DNA from: Pseudomonas fluorescens
Lineage (GTDB): Bacteria; Pseudomonadota; Gammaproteobacteria; Pseudomonadales; Pseudomonadaceae
Direction: 5' to 3'
DNA length: 64,000 nucleotides
NCBI RefSeq assembly: GCF_001623525.1
Contig: NZ_CP015225.1
Coordinates: 1,364,001 to 1,428,000, forward strand
This document shows, in pieces, positions 33,832 to 43,700 of this stretch. The notes beneath the pieces are model-generated. The model searched no databases. It saw only the letters and a program-made list of their open reading frames with translations, and was not told the origin of the DNA. Each line of letters begins with the position of its first letter. Within the stretch, counting starts at the first letter, position 1. Both the position numbers and the translations under genes were made by a program.

Positions 33832-35154
33832 ATGCCTACTATCGACGACTTCCTGCCGAAATTGACGGCTGCCTCCGGCACAGCTTCCTTGGCCGCTACC
33901 CTGCCCCAACAATTTTCGGTATCGGCTTGTGGCCCCTATCCGTTGGCCAGCCACGTGGACATTCCCAGCAATTCCAACGGTGGCGAATTACTGCTGGCAT
34001 TGAACGACATCTCGGTGTCGCCAGTGACGTTGTTATCCATCGTTCCCGACCATGATCCCCGCCGTATCGTGGTGACCCTGGCGCCGATGCAACTGAACGG
34101 AACCTACGAACTGTTTGGCCTGGAAAGTGCGAAGGTGCAATTGGATACCGGTGGATTGATGGCGCCGCTGGCAAGCTTTGCCGTGGGTGCGAGTACTGTT
34201 GATGATACCGATCCACCGACTATCACCGAGAAACAGTATGACCAGCTGCAGCAAGCCAACGATCAGCGTACCCAGTTGAATCAGACTGCAAATGGCCGCT
34301 CTCTGCTGGATATGTTCAACCAACACAACGACGCCTACAACGCTGTCTTCACTACCAATGCACGTTTGCGCAAGCTCTGGATAGGCGATGGCGCCACCGA
34401 GCAGATGTCCGACTATACGTCCCAGGCGTTGGATACACCGGGCATGCCGGTCAATCCAGCGATCACGGACAAGTCCTTTGGTACGACTTCGCAGTCCTAC
34501 AATGAGAACGCGTTAGCGCAACAACTCAATCTCTACGGCGCCTGTTATCACCCCTACCCCGAGGCTGCGACGGCCGCGCTGACTTTTCAGACGCAAGTTG
34601 CCAACGCCACCCAAAACACCCAGCAGAATGTGGTGCCTATGACCGCCCAGGCTGTCTATAGCGCTGTCGATAAAGCCTCGCCTGCGAATCAGGCAAACTT
34701 CCTGTTGCAGACCCAGAGCCTGGAAAGCGCGTTGTCACGGATCCTCGACAATAGCCATGACGATACCGATCTGGATCTATGCGCCCAGCACGGTTTCATC
34801 ATGGACGCCGAGACTCAGGCGCGTGTGCAGTCCATCTATGCCGAATCATTGCGCCTGCATGATCCCAAGCGTCGCTTGCCCCTGCATAGCGGCCCCTTCT
34901 CCAGTTCGCTCGCGCAAAGCCGCTTCGTCTTCGCCCTCAGCGAGCAGCCCGATGGCGCGCTGACGCTCAAACTGCAACGCAGCAATTTGAGCGTGCCGGC
35001 TCTAGACCTTGACAGCGCGCAGTGGCAGGGCCAGGCCGGTGAGGTCGGTCGCTCGCGTCTGGGCAGCGCCAACTTCATCCGAGGCATCCTCGAAGACCGC
35101 ATTGCCAGCCAACTGACTCGCGTACTGCGAATGCTCGCCAGCCAGGAGGCATGA
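33832..35154 (+). CDS. Beta/alpha protein of unknown function (operon gene 3)
   Basis: The 440-residue product has three parts: N-terminal strands (about 1-125, GGELLLALNDISVSPVTLLS), a central helical, Gln/Asn-rich section (about 130-350, YDQLQQANDQRTQLNQTANG), and C-terminal strands with a final helix (RFVFALSEQPDGALTLKLQR, then LEDRIASQLTRVLRML). No signal peptide is seen. Its stop overlaps the ATG of the polyprenyl synthase gene (ATGATG), so the two are translationally coupled and probably act together. I do not recognise the family. Confidence 0.72.
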   Translation: MPTIDDFLPKLTAASGTASLAATLPQQFSVSACGPYPLASHVDIPSNSNGGELLLALNDISVSPVTLLSIVPDHDPRRIVVTLAPMQLNGTYELFGLESAKVQLDTGGLMAPLASFAVGASTVDDTDPPTITEKQYDQLQQANDQRTQLNQTANGRSLLDMFNQHNDAYNAVFTTNARLRKLWIGDGATEQMSDYTSQALDTPGMPVNPAITDKSFGTTSQSYNENALAQQLNLYGACYHPYPEAATAALTFQTQVANATQNTQQNVVPMTAQAVYSAVDKASPANQANFLLQTQSLESALSRILDNSHDDTDLDLCAQHGFIMDAETQARVQSIYAESLRLHDPKRRLPLHSGPFSSSLAQSRFVFALSEQPDGALTLKLQRSNLSVPALDLDSAQWQGQAGEVGRSRLGSANFIRGILEDRIASQLTRVLRMLASQEA

Positions 35155-36218
35155 TGTCGGCAAGCGACTCCATTGCTGTAGTCATCGCGCAACAGCCGCC
35201 AGCATCGTCGGCATCAGTGTACGCGCGCATCAGTGAAGAACTGCTGGCCGAAGACCTCGTGCGTTTCCGGCAGGAAGTGGAGCTGGCGTTGGAACCGCAG
35301 GCGCCCTACCTCACCGACGTGGAACGGCAGATGTTTGCCGGAGGTAAAAAGATACGCCCTTTGGTCATGCTCCTGTCGGCGCGGCTCATCGCGCAGGATG
35401 GGCCTCTGCCCGACAAGGTCTACAAAGGCGCGGCATCGCTGGAGATGCTGCATGTGGCCACCTTGATCCACGACGACATCGTCGATGAGGCTCAGTTGCG
35501 ACGAGGACTGCCATCGGTGTCGGCGGCTCGCGGCAGCAAGACCGCGCTGCTGATCGGCGATCTGCAATTCGTACAGGCGCTTCGCGGGTTCGCCACCGCC
35601 GTGGATACCGAGCGCGACATGACCTTGGTGCGGTTGGTGTTGGATACCGCGTTCGATATCTGCCGAGGCGAGTTGGACGAATTGGACCGGACCTTGCCCG
35701 AGGATCACGATGCACGCCTGGCGCGCTATTACCAGACCATCGACCGCAAGACCGCAGTCTTGTTTCGGTTGGCTTGCCAGGGGGGTATCGATCTGGCCGG
35801 TGGGCGTAGCCGTGATGCCCGCCGCGGTGGCTTCTTCGGGCGCGCCTTGGGTCGTGCGTTCCAGATCATGGACGACGTGCTCGATGTGGTGGAGTACGAA
35901 AGTTCGGCGGGCAAGCAGTCAGGTATCGACCTGTTACTGGGTCGACTGTCGCTGCCGCTGATCTATGCGATGGAGACGCTCGGCCCGACACATGCAATCA
36001 GCCAATCGCTGCGCGAAGGCACGCCATTGACGGGGCATCGTTTGGGCGATGCATTGGACGACTTGCGTGATTGTGGCTGTATCGACAAGGCCTACGCGGC
36101 TGCCCGGCGCGAAGCCTTGCAGGCGCTGTTCTATCTCGAGCCATTTCCTCCAGGCCGCTATCGCGACGCACTGGAGGAACTGGCACTACACGTCGTTGAC
36201 CGCCCATTGAACGGCTGA
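35151..36218 (+). CDS. Polyprenyl (isoprenyl) diphosphate synthase
   Basis: This 355-residue trans-isoprenyl diphosphate synthase has GGKKIRP at 64-70, the first Asp-rich motif DDIVD at 108-112 followed by QLRRG, and a second Asp-rich motif DDVLD at 241-245. All three should allow Mg-dependent chain elongation from allylic diphosphates and IPP. The text after the first motif (TALLIGDLQFVQAL) departs from the usual LxGDYLLA, so this is a diverged paralogue rather than the housekeeping IspA/IspB. It is translationally coupled to gene 3 and surrounded by beta-rich proteins; chain length cannot be inferred. Confidence 0.92.
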   Translation: MMSASDSIAVVIAQQPPASSASVYARISEELLAEDLVRFRQEVELALEPQAPYLTDVERQMFAGGKKIRPLVMLLSARLIAQDGPLPDKVYKGAASLEMLHVATLIHDDIVDEAQLRRGLPSVSAARGSKTALLIGDLQFVQALRGFATAVDTERDMTLVRLVLDTAFDICRGELDELDRTLPEDHDARLARYYQTIDRKTAVLFRLACQGGIDLAGGRSRDARRGGFFGRALGRAFQIMDDVLDVVEYESSAGKQSGIDLLLGRLSLPLIYAMETLGPTHAISQSLREGTPLTGHRLGDALDDLRDCGCIDKAYAAARREALQALFYLEPFPPGRYRDALEELALHVVDRPLNG

Positions 36219-36240
36219 CCCTGCACCTGACGGAGCACCC

Positions 36241-37875
36241 ATGAGCACCTTGATGAGTTTTTTTCTCGACACGCTGCAACCGTGCCTCAACGACCCGGAC
36301 AATGCCAAGCTATGGCTGCCCAAGCAACTGGCGGAGATGCAAGGGGGGGATGGAAATCCGGTGCTGCCGGTGCATGCCGACGAGCAGGATCTGGGCTATC
36401 TGACCGGCGACAATGGCAACTATATCGCCCAGCGGTTCGCCAACGTATGGTCACTGATGAACGACGAAGACGCCGTGCCCGATCCCAAAAAACCGTATCC
36501 GTACCTGAGTCTGTCTGCAGTCCTGGTGGACGGTTTGCAAAACATCTTCGTTAATCCGTCGTCCTCCACACTTACGGGCCAAGGCTACTCCATCACCCTG
36601 CCATTGCTGTTCAATTACTATAACGGCCCCTCGGGGCAGACACATTTGCCGCCGCTGACGATGTCTGGCAACTATCGCATCGACCAGTCGCTCCTGATCG
36701 GGGACGCTCCCGACACCTCGACCACTGACATCATCGGCACCGGTGCGTTCACTGTCGCGTTCAGTGAATGCATGTTGAACGCGCAGGTCAGCGTGACCAT
36801 CGAAGGCAGCGCCGCAACCCGTTCCCTGGCCATCGGGGTGAGCGACCTGAAAATCACCAACGTCAAGGGCGGTTCCATCACGCTGAACTTCACGCAACTC
36901 ACGCTGGATGGCGACCTGACGGGCAAAGATGAGCTGATTGAGTTGATCAGGCAGGCGCTCAGCGCTTCCCAAGGCCAGGCAGCCATGGTCGGCGCATTAA
37001 GCAGCATGTTGAATTTGCCCTCCAACCTGCAAAGCGTCAACGATATGCTCGGCACACAGGCCGAGAACCTCATGTCCAGTGTGTTCGGCCCCCTCCCTGC
37101 CCAAGGCTTGCCCAATGACGACAGTGGCCAGGACGCGGCTTCGCCCGTGGACCTGTTCCTGTTCGATCGCACGCGCGTGGCGCTGAACGAAGCGAACAGT
37201 AACTGGTATCTCCCGTGGCAACTCGCGTGCTCGTCGGATCCGGTGCTGGAGCCTTATTCCAATCCTCAGATCGACATACCCGATCAGACGTATGGGGGGC
37301 TGAAGTACACCAACATCCAGTTGACCAAACTGACGCTTTCGGGCGGTTCCAACGCCCAAGCACCGCTCTCGGCGGTCACGCTCAGCACTCCGCGGATTGC
37401 CGCCACGCTCAGTTTCGGCGCTCTGGCAGAGGGGCCGGTACGACAGCTCGACCGCCCGGGCCCGACGGTCAGCCAGCCCGTTCCACCAGCACCGCCGCTC
37501 ACCGTGAACGCCGGGTTCTCGCTGACCCAGCAGGGCCTCAAGCCAGTCCTACTGCAGGGCACCCTGACCGCGACCGTGGTCAACCTGCAAAGCTCGCTGA
37601 CGATCACCCCGTCAGGCGCCGATGTGAATGCCTTGACGCTCACGATCAGCGATATCAGCGCAAACCTGGACAGTGCCCAGATAGATGTGTCGGTGACTCT
37701 GACGCCACGCGACACCGCGTTGGAGCAGATCATCGGCCGCTTGTTCCAGAAACCCGAAGTCCAGTCACAGATCGCCAAAGCGCTGAACGATGCGCTCAGC
37801 GCCCAGGCGCCACAGCTGTCGGAAGAGTTCAGCCAGATCGCGCGTAAAGCCATCCTCAACCAACTTAACAGTTAG
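36241..37875 (+). CDS. TULIP-like beta-rich protein (operon gene 5)
   Basis: The 544-residue product seems internally duplicated: two sections of long amphipathic strands (about 90-260, GSITLNFTQLTLDGDLTGKD, and about 330-480, GGLKYTNIQLTKLTLSGG), each ending in a helix. The last is IIGRLFQKPEVQSQIAKALN followed by SEEFSQIARKAILNQLN. This layout recalls tubular lipid-binding (TULIP) proteins of the P47 kind. No signal peptide or cysteine-rich part is present. A profile comparison would be decisive; the assignment here is by eye. Confidence 0.7.
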   Translation: MSTLMSFFLDTLQPCLNDPDNAKLWLPKQLAEMQGGDGNPVLPVHADEQDLGYLTGDNGNYIAQRFANVWSLMNDEDAVPDPKKPYPYLSLSAVLVDGLQNIFVNPSSSTLTGQGYSITLPLLFNYYNGPSGQTHLPPLTMSGNYRIDQSLLIGDAPDTSTTDIIGTGAFTVAFSECMLNAQVSVTIEGSAATRSLAIGVSDLKITNVKGGSITLNFTQLTLDGDLTGKDELIELIRQALSASQGQAAMVGALSSMLNLPSNLQSVNDMLGTQAENLMSSVFGPLPAQGLPNDDSGQDAASPVDLFLFDRTRVALNEANSNWYLPWQLACSSDPVLEPYSNPQIDIPDQTYGGLKYTNIQLTKLTLSGGSNAQAPLSAVTLSTPRIAATLSFGALAEGPVRQLDRPGPTVSQPVPPAPPLTVNAGFSLTQQGLKPVLLQGTLTATVVNLQSSLTITPSGADVNALTLTISDISANLDSAQIDVSVTLTPRDTALEQIIGRLFQKPEVQSQIAKALNDALSAQAPQLSEEFSQIARKAILNQLNS

Positions 37876-37884
37876 GAGAACATC

Positions 37885-38595
37885 ATGTCCGACAGTCAAC
37901 TCGTCCAATTGCTGGAAAACATGCTACTGACGCCCGCCTCCGACTTCTACTTGTCCTCGATTCTCTACAATCCGGACGGTAGCGCGCTGGACCCACTGAC
38001 CATCGCCGAAGTGGACCTGGGCTCATTCACGATCGAAAAGATTCCGATCGACATCGTTATCAAGAAACTGAATATCCTCGGACTGAGCAACAGCCAGGTG
38101 AAGCTCGATAATGGAACCGACCCCGAGATCGTCGTCGACGGCAGCACCGTGACCTTCCACGGCAAACAGCCCAATACACAGGATGGGTACCAACGCCCCC
38201 CCGCCGTACCCAACCAGATCCAGGCCAGTGGCGAATTGCACGTCAACCTGAACCACATCGACATGCCACCGGGTACTTTCAGCTTGACCATCAACCACGT
38301 CGATGACCTGACCGGGGTCTTCAGTGCTACCGAGGCGGTGGATGGACAGCTCGATACCGCAGTCGTCAACTTCAGCGCGTTGTCGGTCAATCCGGTCGTC
38401 GGCAATGGCAACATAACGATCGATATCGATCTGGCGACCGTCTTTAAAGCCACCATCAACCAACTGCTCAATGAGGACGCCAACCAGACGAAGCTCATCG
38501 CCGCGCTCAACGGCCAGCTCTCCAACCCCAATCTGCTCGCCAGCCTGTCGCAGGTCGCCACCACGGAAGCCCGCAAGGCCTTGGCCACTATCTGA
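37885..38595 (+). CDS. TULIP-like beta-rich protein (operon gene 6)
   Basis: This 236-residue protein follows gene 5 after 9 bp with AGGAG upstream. It carries strands such as IDIVIKKLNILGLSNSQVKL and GELHVNLNHIDMPPGTFSLT and ends in a helix (INQLLNEDANQTKLIAALNG, then ATTEARKALATI) of the same kind as that ending gene 5. The similarity suggests paralogues arising from duplication. No known family is recognised. Confidence 0.7.
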   Translation: MSDSQLVQLLENMLLTPASDFYLSSILYNPDGSALDPLTIAEVDLGSFTIEKIPIDIVIKKLNILGLSNSQVKLDNGTDPEIVVDGSTVTFHGKQPNTQDGYQRPPAVPNQIQASGELHVNLNHIDMPPGTFSLTINHVDDLTGVFSATEAVDGQLDTAVVNFSALSVNPVVGNGNITIDIDLATVFKATINQLLNEDANQTKLIAALNGQLSNPNLLASLSQVATTEARKALATI

Positions 38596-38615
38596 TTGAA
38601 AAAGGAGTTTCGACC

Positions 38616-39731
38616 ATGTCCACCGATTTCATCGCGGGCCTTTCGCAATCGTTATTAAACAACGCCAGTGAATCCATTTTTCCCACCATCGCGCCCAAGC
38701 TGAGCGACACCGCAAACATTCCCGATGCGAACGCGAGTTTGACCTGGAGCGTATCTGCACCACCGACATTCAGTTTGGCCGCCAGCGGTAGCGGTCAAAC
38801 TTTCATGGTCAGCATGCCGGTGGAGCTGTCCGTGACCGTGGCCGGCGGGGACCCCACCAGCAGCACAGTCGGTGCCAATGCCAGTGCACGGGCCACAGTA
38901 GATGGCAACGGTGTGGTGCGTCTGTCAGTGACCGATATCAACTTTGTCACCGATGATCCGTTTGTGAACGAAATCCTGGACGCCTTGAAGAGTGATATCG
39001 CCAGCCGGGTGAACAGCCTGATATCCGCCATCGCCATACCGCTGGGGCCCGTCAACGGTATCACCTTTGCCGGATACGCCCTGTTGATCGATGGCGGCAA
39101 CGCCTATGCGGCGGGCGGATTGTTCTCGCCGGTGGCGATCAGCCAAAAGCAACCGCCATCCAATGGCGGCTTCAACCTGGTACTCACCGAGCCGCTGATC
39201 CAACAGGTCGTCGCCAATCTGTGGTGGAGCACAGTACAGAAGACCTATTCGGCCAGCGGTGCCGTCGTGCATCTCAACAGTTACAGCGCTTCGGTCAACA
39301 ACGGTAACCTGACGCTGACGCTCAACTTGAGCGGTAGCTACAGCTTGGGGCCGGCAGACTGGGATATTTCCATCAGCCCAGTCACCGCGACGCTGCAGGT
39401 GGTGGTGGATGCGCAACGTAACATCCGTATAAGCGGCGGCAGTGTTTCTCGCCCATCGGTCAACATCACGCCCTCCAATTTCTGGGCGTGGATGGCGACG
39501 TTGGGCGGTGGTGTGATCTCCTCCATTACCCTGGCGATCCTCAACGATGTGGTAGGAGGCCAGATCCAGGAAACGATCCAAGGTCAGCTGGCCCAGACCC
39601 TGCTGCAAATTCCGGATCTGAGCGGCAATTTCGAAGGTTTCACTCTGCAGGTGACGCCTGAGAACCTGAACATCACAGGCGTGGGCAATCAGATCCTGCT
39701 GACAGGTACCGCCAGCGTCACCGCCAGCTGA
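38616..39731 (+). CDS. TULIP-like beta-rich protein (operon gene 7)
   Basis: This 371-residue protein with GGAG before ATG 38616 begins with an amphipathic helix (FIAGLSQSLLNNASESIFP) and continues with strands and two helical turns (VNEILDALKSDIASRVNSLI and VGGQIQETIQGQLAQTLLQI). The final strands (GFTLQVTPENLNITGVGNQI) are like the closing strands of TULIP/BPI-type folds. Strand composition is Ser/Thr/Gly/Asn-rich with alternating hydrophobics. I rate it as a relative of genes 1, 5 and 6. Confidence 0.7.
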   Translation: MSTDFIAGLSQSLLNNASESIFPTIAPKLSDTANIPDANASLTWSVSAPPTFSLAASGSGQTFMVSMPVELSVTVAGGDPTSSTVGANASARATVDGNGVVRLSVTDINFVTDDPFVNEILDALKSDIASRVNSLISAIAIPLGPVNGITFAGYALLIDGGNAYAAGGLFSPVAISQKQPPSNGGFNLVLTEPLIQQVVANLWWSTVQKTYSASGAVVHLNSYSASVNNGNLTLTLNLSGSYSLGPADWDISISPVTATLQVVVDAQRNIRISGGSVSRPSVNITPSNFWAWMATLGGGVISSITLAILNDVVGGQIQETIQGQLAQTLLQIPDLSGNFEGFTLQVTPENLNITGVGNQILLTGTASVTAS

Positions 39732-39802
39732 ACGATATCCCGGCGGAACCAGCGTTGACACCGCCGGGATACCGAAATCGCCTTCACATGGAGTGAACGC
39801 CC

Positions 39803-40744
39803 ATGCCGGAAATCGCCGATTACATGTCATGGAATATTGAAAGCCTGTCCTCGAAGAAATGCGCCAAGGACGTCTTTCGCAACGTCAACGTCGCGGCCTG
39901 GATCGCCGTGCTGATCGACGAGATGCAGGCTAACGTCATCGGCGTCATGGAAGTGACGCTCGGCACGGGTGAGCAAGCGGTGCAAGTGCTGGTCCAGGCC
40001 ATCAATGATCGCAAGAAGCTTGTCGGCTCAGGCAGCAAGTGGAAATACGAGGTGTCGCAGCGAAATATTGAAGTCGCCCATACGTTCGCCCGGCGCGCCG
40101 ACAAGTACGCATTGCTTTGGGACGATGCAAACGTCAGCGTCAGCAACATGGCGGTCGCCACCAGCACCAAGGTGATTTTCGCTGACCGCAATCCATTGTT
40201 CTGGAACATGCAGGCCAGAACCGCGGGCAAGCCCAAGGAACTCAACTGCCTGCTCTGGCATGCCCCTCAACCCAAGTATCACAAGAAAGATGCGACCATC
40301 CAGTTGCTGGCAGATCTAAGTGAAGAGATCGAGATCAACACGGGCAACACGGCCTTTTTGATCTCTGGCGACTTCAACTACAACACGGCCAATGCCGCTA
40401 CCTATGCGCCTCTGACCAGCCTGAAGTTCTCCGGTATATTCGACGGCGAAAAAACTACCCTTACCTCGTTGAAATCGTTCGTCAATGACATCGCCAATCG
40501 CCAGAAAATGATCCAGCAAGGCGATGTTGACGACGCCTTTTTGGCAAGCGCCTACGACAACATATTCATCCGTGGCATCACCTCCAATTGGGAACTCAAG
40601 GTCTGCGTTCCCAACGTCGTCCTCCAGGAAATCATGGACAGCTTCACCTTCATGATCGTCACCCGCATGCAGCTGCAACTGGCAATGAAGAATGCCAAGA
40701 TCATCAGCGACCACATGCCTATCGTCATGACTCTCGAAGAATAA
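39803..40744 (+). CDS. Endonuclease/exonuclease/phosphatase (DNase I-like) family enzyme
   Basis: The 313-residue protein has the full EEP motif set: W10-N11, catalytic Glu 50 (GVMEV), H153 (LLWHAPQP), SGDFN at 188-192, YDN at 251-253, and S302-D303-H304. This family includes DNase I, CdtB, sphingomyelinases and inositol phosphatases, which cleave phosphodiesters or phosphoesters with Mg. No signal peptide is visible. It begins 71 bp after gene 7 and is followed after 30 bp by the 1304-residue gene. Whether it attacks DNA, a phospholipid or a prenyl phosphate cannot be told; the operon makes a lipid substrate plausible. Confidence 0.85.
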   Translation: MPEIADYMSWNIESLSSKKCAKDVFRNVNVAAWIAVLIDEMQANVIGVMEVTLGTGEQAVQVLVQAINDRKKLVGSGSKWKYEVSQRNIEVAHTFARRADKYALLWDDANVSVSNMAVATSTKVIFADRNPLFWNMQARTAGKPKELNCLLWHAPQPKYHKKDATIQLLADLSEEIEINTGNTAFLISGDFNYNTANAATYAPLTSLKFSGIFDGEKTTLTSLKSFVNDIANRQKMIQQGDVDDAFLASAYDNIFIRGITSNWELKVCVPNVVLQEIMDSFTFMIVTRMQLQLAMKNAKIISDHMPIVMTLEE

Positions 40745-40774
40745 CCCCAGCGAACTTCGCTCTCTGATGAAGAA

Positions 40775-43700
40775 ATGGCCATGGATATCCAAACGCTTCG
40801 CGAGAACCTCAAGATTGGGCTGGACGGGACGACAACCATCGTTGCCAGTACGGTGACCACGGCAAAATTCGCCGACTTTTACGGGCGCATTTTCGACCAT
40901 CAACCGCTGACCATTTCCAATGCGAGCATCGGTCCCGACGACGCCGGCAATACAGTGCAGCGCGTCGGCACCGCCTCGCTTTTTCGCCAAGTGGCTAACG
41001 CTCCCGTAACAGCCACGTTTGTGCTCGATCCGCAAAGCGGCGACGTCACTGTCCAGTTGATGTTCACTTTGATTGGCACAGGACGAAACTGGAAATTTTC
41101 CGACAGTTTCCCGGATCTGCCCGTCAGCTTCGATTTCAGTTCCAGTGTCACCGCTCCCCAGACGTCGGCGCTGGACGATCTCACGCTGACCTCGGCATGG
41201 TTCTATGCACTGACCGATGCTACCGTCGTTGATATCGACTTGGGCTCCACCAAGGCGCCAGTGTCGCTGGACGCAGGGCTCGGTTTCGCCGGCATTGTTG
41301 AGCTTAACGGCGTACTGCTGGCGCTGGAACATCTGCTGGACGTCAACGACCGTTTCGCGATCGGCGGAAACATCGTCGAACCCTCCGTGCAGGTGTCGCC
41401 GCTGCGCGAGATCGTTAACAATTTCCCATGGAAAGAACAAAACTCGCCGCCGGGCATCAGTCTGTTCGTGGACCTGGGACTGGACGTTTCCATTTCCGAA
41501 AAGCTTGCGCTTACCCAGACGATCTTCTCGGTTTACAGTCCTTTGAGCGCGAAATGGTGGATGGCCAACCCCAGCTATGAGCCATTCATGGCGATCAGTG
41601 GTGCGCTGACGATACCCAGTGCCGGCCTGACCGTTGAGCTGTCATCGAAGATTCCCAAGGGCACTCGCAAGCTGGTGATCACCGGAGAATTCAGCGGTTT
41701 CACCCTGAGCAATCTGGCGGACCTGCTGGACCTGGCAGGCACCTCGACGCTAATCGACTACCTGCCGGGGCCACTGCAAGACGCCCTGCATGATGCCGGC
41801 AAGCTGCAGTTGCTGGACGCGGCGATCGCACTGACGGGGTCGGGCACCGGCCTTAGCGTCGACTATGTCTACCTGACCGTTGGTATCCCGGACGCTCAAT
41901 GGAAACTGCTGGGCGATGAGTTTCTGCTCGAATCCATATCCGTTGAGTTCCATGTCACCCTGCCTTTTATCAAGCCTGCACCGGGTGCTTCGATAAATGC
42001 GTTGTTCCTGATCGGTAATGCCGCCCAAGTAAACGTTAGCGCCGGCTATCCTGATTTCTTCATTGCCGGCGAACTGGAGGACGCGGTTACGCTGCCGCTG
42101 CAGGCGCTGGTCACGCGGTACCTGCCGTCGATCCAGCCGCCGGCCGATCTGACGATCGACATGCTGTCGGTCAACATCGATACCCAGGCCGGCTACAACT
42201 TTTACACCGAAATGGCCGACTCCCCAGGGTGGGTCATTCCACTGGGCCCGCACAACCTGGCCATCGAGGACATTCAATTCGGCTTGTCAAAAGGGCTCGG
42301 GGCGAACGCTAAGACCTCGGCTCAGTTTGCCGGCGGGCTGGTCTTCGACGACAACCTGACGCTGGCCATGTCTTACGATCCCACTCAGGGGCTAGCGTTG
42401 CGGGGTGCCCTGCCCCAAGTCACGTTGAACGGGCTGATCGGCTGGCTATGCAACGCCAAAGATGTACTGCCCAGTGGGCTTGGCGACTTGACGTTTACCG
42501 ACTCGACGTTGTTGATCACCAAGAACCAGGATCAATTCAAGCTTTCGTTCGGAACCCAGGTTGCCAACGCCGGCTCGCTGGCTTTCGAACTTCTGGACCA
42601 ACAAGGTACCTGGGGCTTTGCTCTGGGCCTGGACTTGTCCCTGTGCAAGCTGTCGGCGCTGCCAGGACTTGCATCCATCCAGGCGTTCCTGGATATCTTT
42701 CCCATTGCCGGCGAGCAGGTGGTGATCGTTTCCACGCTGAAGAAGTCGGATTTCACTTTTCCGGCTTTGGACCTATTTCAAAATCCGCAGATCAAGTCAA
42801 AACAGATCACTATTCCGGCCTGGTCAGGTGGACTGCAGGAAGGCTTCTACTTTTACGCGCAGACCCAACTGAAGCAAAACAGGATCCTGCAAAACCTGGC
42901 CAGAATGCTGTCCATTTCGCCAGACACGAACCTGAATGCGGGGATATTCATTGGCACCGATGCCGGCACCCAGGCACGGCTTTTCGCAAATATCAGCACG
43001 GTGATCAATCGTTCGGTAACGCTCAGCGGGGCCTTGGGCGTTCAGATACAGGCCGAACAGGTTGAGTTCTATCTGACCGCCACCGCTCGCGCCACCCTCG
43101 AGTCGCAACCGGTGCGCTTCGATGTCAGCTTGGCAGTCGTGGAAAACGGCGCATTCGTATCGGGCGACATGGTGGTTGAAAACGATAACGGCACCCTCGA
43201 CTTCTCGGTATTCAAGCTCAAGAGCTTGGCGTTCGAGCTTGGCATTTCCTTCGAAGGCGAACCTTCGATCGGATTTGCCGCCGAACTGGATATAGCCGAC
43301 ATCGATAGCGCCTTGGCGGTGTTCATCGACACCGTGCAACCTAGCCAGTCAATGGTTGCCGGCGCTGTCAGCGACCTCAGCCTGGCCAAGGTCTTTGACG
43401 AGTTGACCGGTGCTACTGCCTCGGACTTGCCCGGTTTCCTGCGCGATGTACTCACCCAGATAGCGGTGGGTCGATTGCACAGCTTCGACAGTGACTGGCC
43501 GACCTACCACGATGCCCTGAACCATTACGACCTGGCTAAAATTCGTGAAATGTTCGCCGCCGGTGGCGTTGACCTGCCCGCCGATAGTGGCCAGATCCAG
43601 TTGATTGTGAACACACCGGACCAGATTTGGTACCTGCTCGATCTTTCCACGATGTACCACTACGAAATGCAGCGTAACGGGGGGCAGATCTCGGTGTCCC

